Source of the DNA: VBDM01 sp041496705
GTDB taxonomy: Bacteria; Pseudomonadota; Gammaproteobacteria; Burkholderiales; SG8-39
DNA: 18,794 bases
Direction of reading: 5' to 3'
Assembly: GCA_041496705.1 (NCBI GenBank)
Contig: JBGQFD010000073.1
Location: forward strand, 1 to 18,794
In this document: positions 13,558 to 18,794 of the stretch, in pieces
How positions within the stretch are numbered: position 1 is the first letter of the stretch
Layout of the letters: every line of letters starts with the position of its first letter
Program-made: the position numbers and the translations under genes
Notes under the pieces: model-generated
What the model saw: only the letters and a program-made list of their open reading frames with translations
What the model was told of the DNA's origin: nothing
Database searches by the model: none

Positions 13558-15264
13558 CTAGTCCTCGAACTGGCTGCTGACTTGCATCGCCTCTGAGACG
13601 GGCGTGCGCCCAGAAATGGCGAGCCGCGCCGCGCTCCTGGCGAGGGTGCGGACGCCGACCTGCTCGCGCGCCAGGCGCATGAAAGCGTTCATGTCCCCGA
13701 CGTTGAGCGATTCCGCGAGCTCGTTGGTCATTTCCAGCATTTCATACAAACCCGTGCGGCCGAGATAGCCGGTATTGGCGCAGTTCGAGCAGCCCGCGCC
13801 GCGCAGGTAGCGAGCGCCATCGACGTCTTGCTGAAGCTCCGATCGCAGCCACTCGTGTTCGTTGGGCGACAGTGTGTACGGTTGCGCGCAAGTATCGCAA
13901 TTCACCCGCACCAGGCGCTGGGCGAGCACCATCTGGAGCGACAGGGCCACCATGTAGCGCGGAACGCCCATGTCGAGCAGGCGGATCGGAGTCGAGATCG
14001 AGTCGTTCGTGTGCAGCGTGGACAGCACCATGTGACCGGTGATCGCCGCGCGCATGCCGATTTCGGCGGTGAGCTGGTCGCGGATCTCACCGACCAAGAT
14101 GATATCCGGGTCCTGCCGCAACGCCGATCTCAGCACGCGATCGAAAGTCAGCTCGATTTTTTCGTGGATTTGCACCTGGTTGATGTTCGGCAGGCGATAC
14201 TCGACCGGGTCCTCGACGGTGATGATCTTGCTCTCGGTGCTGTTCAGCTCCTTGAGCGCCGCGTAGAGCGTGGTTGTCTTGCCGCTGCCGGTCGGACCGG
14301 TGACCAGCACCATTCCGCTCGGACGGCTGATGGTCCGCCGGATGCGCACGAGGATCTCCTCCGGTATGCCGAGATTCTCCAGCCCGAGCAGCCCGGTCGC
14401 TTGGTTGAGTATGCGCATGACGATCGATTCGCCGTACTGCGTCGGCATCGAGGAGATGCGCACGTCGATCGGGACGTTGCGGATCTTGATGTTGAAGCGC
14501 CCGTCCTGCGGCAGGCGCTTCTCCGAGATATCCAGCTCCGACATGAGCTTCAGGCGCAGGGCCACGGCGCTGGCGATCTTCAGGTCGGCGTCGGTCTGAA
14601 CGTGCAGCACGCCGTCGATGCGGAAGCGGATGCGAAGGTATTTTTCCTGGGGTTCGAAATGGATGTCCGACGCGCGCGTCTTGACCGCCTCCTCGAATAC
14701 CGTCTGCAGCAACTTGACGACGGGCGCATCCTCATGGCCCGGCGCGAAGCCGAGAATCTCGCCGAACTCGACCGGAATCTCGCCGAGTTCGGCAGTGAGC
14801 TCCTTGGCGAGCCCGGTAATTTCCTCGGTGCGGCGATAGACGCGGTCGAAGGCGGCGAGCAGCGCCGACTCGGTGACCACGGCGGCCTCGATGTCCCGCC
14901 GGAGAATCCGCGCCAGCTCGTCGTAGGCAAACAGGTCGGTCGGATCGACCATCGCCACCCGCACCCGCTCGCCCGCCTTGTCGAGGGCGAGTGCGCGAAA
15001 GCGCCGGGCCTGGGCCTCGGGCAGCAGCTTGACAATGTCCGCCTTGAGATCGAAGACCTTGAGGTTGACGAACGGAACGTTGAGCTGCCGGGCGAGCGCC
15101 TCGGAAAGCCCTTCCTCGGTGAGGTAGCCGCTTTCGACGATCACCCGACCGAGCTTGCGGCCGGTTTTCTTTTGCTCATCGAGGGCGAGCTTCAGCTGAT
15201 CCTCGCTCAGCAGCTTCTGCCGAACGAGGAGCTCTCCCAGTCTGATTTTTTCGGGGCGTGCCAA
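13558..15264 (-). CDS. mshE: MSHA extension ATPase MshE with cyclic di-GMP-binding MshEN domain
   Basis: The 568-residue hexameric motor ATPase powers pilus assembly. The N-terminal MshEN domain carries the two tandem 24-residue c-di-GMP motifs at 8-31 and 37-60, separated by the 5-residue spacer KKTGR. Motif 1 keeps Arg8, Leu9, Gly10, the paired hydrophobics and Gln31 but has Lys17 where Gly is usual. Motif 2 has Lys37 in place of the leading Arg and keeps Leu38, Gly39, Gly46 and Gln60. The ATPase core shows Walker A GPTGSGKT (323-330), Asp box around ITVEDPVEYR (348-357), Walker B IILVGEI (388-394) and His box TGHMVLSTLHTND (409-421). A zinc-binding Cys4 site is formed by Cys456, Cys459, Cys492 and Cys495. 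ATG 15264 is chosen because motif 1 starts seven residues in. The upstream 75 bp are AT-rich and may hold its promoter. Confidence 0.94.
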   Translation of the reverse strand: MARPEKIRLGELLVRQKLLSEDQLKLALDEQKKTGRKLGRVIVESGYLTEEGLSEALARQLNVPFVNLKVFDLKADIVKLLPEAQARRFRALALDKAGERVRVAMVDPTDLFAYDELARILRRDIEAAVVTESALLAAFDRVYRRTEEITGLAKELTAELGEIPVEFGEILGFAPGHEDAPVVKLLQTVFEEAVKTRASDIHFEPQEKYLRIRFRIDGVLHVQTDADLKIASAVALRLKLMSELDISEKRLPQDGRFNIKIRNVPIDVRISSMPTQYGESIVMRILNQATGLLGLENLGIPEEILVRIRRTISRPSGMVLVTGPTGSGKTTTLYAALKELNSTESKIITVEDPVEYRLPNINQVQIHEKIELTFDRVLRSALRQDPDIILVGEIRDQLTAEIGMRAAITGHMVLSTLHTNDSISTPIRLLDMGVPRYMVALSLQMVLAQRLVRVNCDTCAQPYTLSPNEHEWLRSELQQDVDGARYLRGAGCSNCANTGYLGRTGLYEMLEMTNELAESLNVGDMNAFMRLAREQVGVRTLARSAARLAISGRTPVSEAMQVSSQFED

Positions 15265-15329
15265 CCTACTCGCCCGATAGGCGCGACGGCATTTTACTGT
15301 AATGTCTCATGAAAATATTGCATCTTACT

Positions 15330-15386
15330 GAAATAAAAGGATAACCGCTATCCCAGATAAATTCAAGCGCCGGCTGAGAGCGGTTA
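15330..15386 (-). terminator. Rho-independent terminator-like hairpin after the pglL-like gene
   Basis: On the minus strand, TAACCGCT starts at the ligase stop codon and pairs with AGCGGTTA (15349-15342). The stem extends inward as CTCAG with CTGGG across a 2-nt bulge, giving about 12 to 13 pairs. Two bases later comes CC then TTTTATTT. The T run is slightly displaced, so termination may be partial. It separates the ligase from mshE. Confidence 0.5.
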
Positions 15387-17156
15387 CTGCCGAAGCAGAG
15401 CCGCGACCCGGACCCGGATCGGCGACTTGTCGGACAATTCCGGGAGGCCACGCAGGAAATCTGCCAGTTCCGGCAGATTGTCGGGCTGCAGGCGAGCCAG
15501 ATCTTCCAGCAGACGCAAGGCCTCGGCGTCGCGGCCCGCAATGGCGAGGAGGCCAATCTGGTTCTCGACGAGCGGGTAGATCTGCCAGAAACGCAAGACC
15601 TTGGCGTTGAATGCCAGCTTGCCGGCGAGCTCGTCCTTCGAAATCTTCAGAGAAAGTGCCAGGCCCATGTCGGCGTAAGGTCGCAGCAGCGAGCGCTGCG
15701 CCTCAGCGATCGCTTCCCGTTCCAACGAGCGCACCTCGGGCACGGAACGCATTTCCTGCGGAACCGCGATGCCCCAGAAGCGCAGCAGCTCGTAGCTCCG
15801 GATCGTGAACGCGAGGAGCGTTCCGCCCAGCAGCAGCGCTCCGGTCGCCAGTCCCTTCGCGGCCAGCGCCGACTTGACTGCGATCTGTCGCGGATCCGCG
15901 AATCCCGCGAGAACTGCGGCGACTCCGAGAAAGTGCGCATGCCACAGCGGGTATTCGACCATGCTGTGGACCAGTTCGGCTCCGACGACGGCGACCGTCC
16001 ACCCCAGCGGCAAGGAACTCTCCCTGGCGAGTACGCGTAGGAACCAGAATAACAGTCCCAGCAGCAGAATTGCGGTTCCGGCGAGCCCGGTCTCGGCAAG
16101 AAAATGCAGGATCATGTTGTGGGCGTTGGTTTCCGGCTTCATCGGGACGGCCCCCGTCCAAGGTGTTGCCGTGGTGTAGTGAGCCCAGGAAAATCCGCCG
16201 AATCCGACGCCGAAAACCGGTGCCTTCAGCCAGGTTCGGAACGCGGCCTCGTAGATGCCGAGACGCACCGAGGGATCGCTGGCTTCCGCGCTGATCCGGA
16301 CGAGGCGCGCGGAGGCGCTCCCCGAAGGTGCAGCGGAGGGCTCCGCGAAGATTCCAAAGACGGCGACGGCGACGGCGACGGCTACCGCGGCCGCCAGAAA
16401 ACGCCGGCCTTCGAAATTGCCCGTTCGGCGCCGCCACATCCAGATCGCCCACAGTATCAGCCATCCCAGCATCAGCAGCGAGGCGCGCGAACCGGAAGCA
16501 TCGATGCCGTTCGCGATGAGCGCGCCGGAGACGATCGCCGGTACCGCTGAAATTTGCCCCCTTGCCCAGAGGTAGGCGACGCAGGCCGCACCGATCACCA
16601 GATAATTGGCGTGCAGGTTGCGCTGCGCCAGGTTGCCGTAGACCTCATTGCCGAGCCTAGGTGCAACGATGCCTCGGAACGTGGTGGCGAGATCGAGCTG
16701 CTGCGCGAGCCCTGCGCCCGCGCCGAGCAACGCGGAAATCAACATCGCACCGGCGAGCAGATCGGCAATCCTTTCTGCGGCCAAAGCGCCGCGCAGGTTC
16801 GCGCCGACCGCCATAAGCGCCGCCGCCCACAGGGCGTACAGGCCGGCCAGCTGGGCAGGTTCGTCATAGGCCAGCGCCATCCAACGGGGCTGCAGCAGCA
16901 AGTACCCGGCGAGGACAGCAATCCATATGGAGATCACCGGAATGCCGAACGATCCACGCACGCCCAGCCCAACGCACGCGAAGGCAAGCAGACCCAGCGC
17001 AAGAGCGAACGCTTCCTCGTAGAAAGTCGGAAGCGGATAGGTATGGGCGGGATTCAGGAAAGGCAGCGACACCATGAGCCCGACTGCGATCGCCGCGACG
17101 GACATGCAAACCCTGGACCAGCGCGTCGTGTCGGAATCGGAGAGTCGGACCGGCAT
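15384..17156 (-). CDS. PglL/Wzy_C-family O-oligosaccharyltransferase (likely pilin glycosylation ligase)
   Basis: The 590-residue polytopic membrane protein has about eleven hydrophobic helices across residues 17-450 and a soluble C-terminal part (about 455-590). Family marks are GNLAQRNLHANYL (174-186, PglL_A-like), the large periplasmic loop with RLGIYEAAFRTWLKAPVFGVGFGG in the Wzy_C domain, TNAHNMILHFLAETG (343-357, His346 being a candidate catalytic residue) and HSMVEYPLWHAHFLG (397-411). The C-terminal domain, with EAIAEAQRSL and AEALRLLEDLARLQPDNLPE, resembles the Wzy_C_2 tail of PglL proteins. PglL enzymes move lipid-linked glycans onto Ser/Thr of pilins in the periplasm; O-antigen ligase is the alternative. 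Position next to the pilus genes favours pilin modification. The start at ATG 17156 is uncertain; ATG 17105 is also possible and neither has a clear ribosome-binding site. Confidence 0.85.
   Translation of the reverse strand: MPVRLSDSDTTRWSRVCMSVAAIAVGLMVSLPFLNPAHTYPLPTFYEEAFALALGLLAFACVGLGVRGSFGIPVISIWIAVLAGYLLLQPRWMALAYDEPAQLAGLYALWAAALMAVGANLRGALAAERIADLLAGAMLISALLGAGAGLAQQLDLATTFRGIVAPRLGNEVYGNLAQRNLHANYLVIGAACVAYLWARGQISAVPAIVSGALIANGIDASGSRASLLMLGWLILWAIWMWRRRTGNFEGRRFLAAAVAVAVAVAVFGIFAEPSAAPSGSASARLVRISAEASDPSVRLGIYEAAFRTWLKAPVFGVGFGGFSWAHYTTATPWTGAVPMKPETNAHNMILHFLAETGLAGTAILLLGLLFWFLRVLARESSLPLGWTVAVVGAELVHSMVEYPLWHAHFLGVAAVLAGFADPRQIAVKSALAAKGLATGALLLGGTLLAFTIRSYELLRFWGIAVPQEMRSVPEVRSLEREAIAEAQRSLLRPYADMGLALSLKISKDELAGKLAFNAKVLRFWQIYPLVENQIGLLAIAGRDAEALRLLEDLARLQPDNLPELADFLRGLPELSDKSPIRVRVAALLRQ
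16359..16382. repeat. Hexanucleotide tandem repeat (GACGGC x4) inside the pglL-like gene
   Basis: Four perfect copies of the 6-bp unit encode the alternating Ala-Val stretch (about residues 257-266) in a transmembrane helix before the periplasmic loop. Gain or loss of a unit keeps the reading frame and would lengthen or shorten the helix by two residues. Confidence 0.7.
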
Positions 17157-17185
17157 TGAATTCAGGTCGATCTTGTCTACCTCGC

Positions 17186-17191
17186 TATACT
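17186..17191 (+). promoter_or_regulatory. Possible -10 box of the dehalogenase-Nudix pair
   Basis: TATACT (5 of 6 to the -10 consensus) lies 30 bp upstream of the dehalogenase ATG in the 65-bp gap between divergent genes. No good -35 box is spaced correctly, so an activator or a chance match are both possible. Confidence 0.25.
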
Positions 17192-17221
17192 TGTCGTTCC
17201 TCTACCGATTGGCCCCGTGCC

Positions 17222-17899
17222 ATGATTCTGCGCGCGCTCGTCTTCGACGCCTACGGAACGCTGTTCGACGTCCACTCGGTCATCGAACTGTGCGACCAGC
17301 TCTGGCCGGGCAAGGGGAACGCCCTCAGCCAGTTGTGGCGCGCCAAGCAGCTGGAGTATACGTGGCAGCGCAGCCTGATGCGCCGCTACGAGGATTTCGG
17401 GCGGGTCACTGAGGCGGCGCTGCGCTACGCCTGCGAGACGCTCGGCCTTGAGCTGAACGCCGAACGGCTGCGCAGGCTAATGCAGGCCTACCTGTCGCTC
17501 GCCACATTTCCCGAAGTCGTTACGGCCCTCGCCGAATTGAAAACGATGAAGCTCAAGCTCGCGATTCTCTCGAATGGCTCCCCGGGAATGCTTCGGCCGC
17601 TCGTCGCCGGCGCGGGCGTGCGCAACCTTGTCCGCACCGTCATCAGCGTTGACGAACGCAAGATTTACAAGCCGGCGCCGGTCGTGTACAAGCTCGCAGT
17701 CGATCGGCTTCGCACACCCAAGCGGGCGATCGGATTTGTTTCGAGCAACTGCTGGGATGCCTGTGGGGCCAAATCCTTCGGTTTCCGGGCCTTCTGGATC
17801 AACCGCGCGGGCGCACCCGTCGACGGGCTGGGTGCAGAGCCCGATCACGTGATCGCGAGCCTTGCCGAGTTGCCCGCCCTGCTTCGGACCGCCGCGTAG
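17222..17899 (+). CDS. L-2-haloacid dehalogenase, type II (HAD superfamily)
   Basis: The 225-residue protein belongs to the HAD subfamily that hydrolyses L-2-haloacids to D-2-hydroxyacids with an Asp nucleophile and no metal. Motif I is VFDAYGTLFDV (7-17) with nucleophile Asp9 and Thr13. Arg40 in LWRAKQLEYTW, Ser117-Asn118-Gly119 in ILSNGS, Lys150 and Tyr156 in KPAPVVYKLAV, and Ser174, Asn176 and Asp179 in VSSNCWDA complete the set. All these residues fall one position before those I recall for the well-studied Pseudomonas enzyme (Asp10, Thr14, Arg41, Ser118, Lys151, Tyr157, Ser175, Asn177, Asp180), so the active site looks intact. The start is ATG 17222, directly before the first strand; the ribosome-binding site is weak. 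The natural substrate may not be halogenated, since many bacteria carry such genes without a known halide source. Confidence 0.9.
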   Translation: MILRALVFDAYGTLFDVHSVIELCDQLWPGKGNALSQLWRAKQLEYTWQRSLMRRYEDFGRVTEAALRYACETLGLELNAERLRRLMQAYLSLATFPEVVTALAELKTMKLKLAILSNGSPGMLRPLVAGAGVRNLVRTVISVDERKIYKPAPVVYKLAVDRLRTPKRAIGFVSSNCWDACGAKSFGFRAFWINRAGAPVDGLGAEPDHVIASLAELPALLRTAA

Positions 17900-17907
17900 T
17901 CCATCGC

Positions 17908-18459
17908 GTGCCGCATCCTCCCCTGAACTACTGCTCGAGCTGCGGCGCCAAGCTTACGCAGCGGGTGCCGCCCGGTGAATCTCTTGCGCGCCATGTCTGC
18001 GACAACTGCAATACGATCCACTATCGAAATCCGCTCATGGTCGTGGGCACGGTTCCCGTCTGGCAGGACCAAGTGCTGCTGTGCCGGCGGGCGATCGAGC
18101 CGCGCTACGGGCTGTGGACGCTGCCGGCCGGATTCATGGAACTCGGCGAGACCACGGCGCAGGCGGCGCTTCGCGAAACCGTGGAGGAGGCGAAGGCCCA
18201 CGTCGAGCTTGGCGAGGCCTTTACCCTCCTCTCGGTCCCGCACGTCGGCCAAGTGCATCTCTTCTACCTGGCCCGCCTCCTCGACCTCGAATTCGCCGCG
18301 GGCGAGGAAACGCTGGAAGTCGCACTGTTCGACGAGGCGCGCATTCCCTGGGACACGCTCGCCTTCCGCACTACCGCCGCCACGCTGCAGCATTTCTTCG
18401 CCGACAGGAAGACCGGCGCGTTCCACCTGCACGCCGGTGACGTCCTGCCGCAGAAGTGA
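17908..18459 (+). CDS. Nudix hydrolase with N-terminal zinc ribbon
   Basis: The 183-residue protein has a zinc ribbon (Cys9, Cys12, Cys31, Cys34; YCSSCGAKL and HVCDNCNTIHYRNP) followed by a Nudix domain starting at PLMVVGTVPVWQDQVLLCRR. The Nudix box runs from Gly75: GFMELGE (75-81), seven residues, then RETVEE (89-94), which supplies the metal-binding glutamates. The Gly that normally follows two residues after the last Glu is Lys96. Such proteins hydrolyse nucleoside diphosphates linked to another group, for example ADP-ribose, NADH or CoA derivatives; the substrate cannot be read from sequence. The start is GTG at 17908, eight bases after the dehalogenase stop, and it places the first zinc Cys at residue 9. 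The tight spacing implies cotranscription with the dehalogenase gene. Confidence 0.88.
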   Translation: MPHPPLNYCSSCGAKLTQRVPPGESLARHVCDNCNTIHYRNPLMVVGTVPVWQDQVLLCRRAIEPRYGLWTLPAGFMELGETTAQAALRETVEEAKAHVELGEAFTLLSVPHVGQVHLFYLARLLDLEFAAGEETLEVALFDEARIPWDTLAFRTTAATLQHFFADRKTGAFHLHAGDVLPQK

Positions 18460-18476
18460 CTTCGGCGCAGGCGAAG
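18460..18476. repeat. Short hairpin after the Nudix gene
   Basis: CTTCG and CGAAG (5-bp arms) enclose a 7-nt loop directly after the Nudix stop codon. No T tract follows, so it is at most a weak terminator. The rest of 18477-18599 shows no gene or clear signal. Confidence 0.25.
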
Positions 18477-18599
18477 CCAGCCTCGCGTGCCCAGGGATGC
18501 TCCCAACTGGACCGTCGCGTGAACCAGCAACGAGGCCACCTTCGCCCAAATCCCGGGCGCTCCAAGCTCCAGCCCCGCGGCGGCCCGGCCGGCGCGCAG

Positions 18600-18627
18600 T
18601 TGACACGATCCGCCCCTACGCTTTAGC
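18600..18627 (+). promoter_or_regulatory. Possible promoter of the gene at the right edge
   Basis: A perfect -35 box TTGACA (18600-18605) is followed after 16 bp by TTTAGC, a poor -10 box. Transcription would begin at about 18635, only a few bases before the ATG at 18639, implying a leaderless or nearly leaderless message if that start is right. Confidence 0.3.
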
Positions 18628-18638
18628 GTTGCGACGCG

Positions 18639-18794
18639 ATGTCGTCGCCAAGACGCAATTTCATGCTCGCGTGCGCGGTATCGGCGCTCGCCGCCTCCCT
18701 GCCTGCGGCGTCGGCTGGGGCGACGCCGCGTCACTATGCGCGGGCGCGCCTGGTCGGAACCGACGGCAAGCCGCTCAGGGCGCGCCACCTGCCC
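18639..18794 (+). CDS. Exported protein with Tat-like signal peptide, truncated by the window end
   Basis: The frame from ATG 18639 is open for 52 codons to the last base. It begins MSSPRRNFMLACAVSALAA and continues as a moderately hydrophobic Ala-rich helix ending LPAASA, a plausible signal-peptidase site before Gly27. The RRNFM sequence resembles the twin-arginine motif (S/T-R-R-x-F-L-K), which would mean the protein is exported folded, often with a cofactor. The visible mature part (ATPRHYARARLVGTDGKPLRARHLP) is too short for a family call; a Rieske-type or other redox protein is only a guess. A second ATG at 18663 would remove the arginines and leave an ordinary Sec signal. No clear ribosome-binding site is seen for either. 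Confidence 0.5.
   Translation, partial: MSSPRRNFMLACAVSALAASLPAASAGATPRHYARARLVGTDGKPLRARHLP

Noticed and set aside
13828..15312. A 494-codon open frame on the plus strand, opposite mshE
   Set aside because: It is a GC-driven mirror frame. The minus strand encodes a complete MshE with all motifs, and the plus-strand translation has no recognisable domain and is rich in Arg, His, Asp and Leu as expected from an antisense frame.
17845..18606. A 253-codon minus-strand frame over the Nudix gene
   Set aside because: The Nudix gene on the plus strand has a zinc ribbon and a Nudix box; the minus-strand product is Arg-rich and unrecognisable.

Overview
The window is GC-rich, densely coded bacterial DNA. 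It looks like a betaproteobacterium: the MSHA-type pilus proteins, the zeta-class GST and the HAD/Nudix pair all have the look of that class. This is an inference from protein style, with no rRNA or marker gene to confirm it. No tRNA, rRNA, CRISPR array, insertion sequence or integrase was seen.

Left flank (1-3680): a small PadR-type regulator is followed by a 252-bp gap that holds a 13-codon ORF which looks like a gene remnant. Next comes a class I SAM methyltransferase whose last 22 bp overlap, tail to tail, a zeta-class GST/maleylacetoacetate isomerase. An acyl-CoA synthetase lies upstream of the isomerase on the minus strand.

Core (3755-17156, all minus strand): an MSHA-like type IV pilus locus, read right to left. 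It begins with a PglL/Wzy_C-type O-oligosaccharyltransferase that ends in a terminator-like hairpin. The second block is the extension ATPase MshE, the platform protein MshG, an MshF-like membrane protein and a first prepilin. A second prepilin follows with its own candidate promoter and a GC-rich hairpin after it. Then comes a 442-bp non-coding, hairpin-rich interval. A promoter with a perfect -35 box drives the third block: MshI (PilM-like), a PilN-like protein, MshJ (PilO-like), MshK, the secretin MshL, the AAA ATPase MshM and the TPR protein MshN. This block is tightly coupled, with four ATGA stop/start overlaps. Together these genes could build an envelope-spanning pilus: the inner-membrane motor and platform (E, G), the alignment complex (I, PilN, J, K), the outer-membrane pore (L), accessory proteins (M, N) and two Cys-rich pilins that the linked ligase may glycosylate. 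MshE carries a two-motif MshEN domain, so extension is probably controlled by cyclic di-GMP.

Right flank (17222-18794, plus strand): an L-2-haloacid dehalogenase of the HAD superfamily with every catalytic residue present, a Nudix hydrolase with an N-terminal zinc ribbon 8 nt downstream, and the first 52 codons of an exported protein with a Tat-like signal, cut by the window end.

The most interesting points are the permuted msh gene order, the physical link between a PglL-type ligase and two MSHA pilins, the slightly altered c-di-GMP motifs of MshE, and the structured non-coding interval between the pilin and assembly operons.
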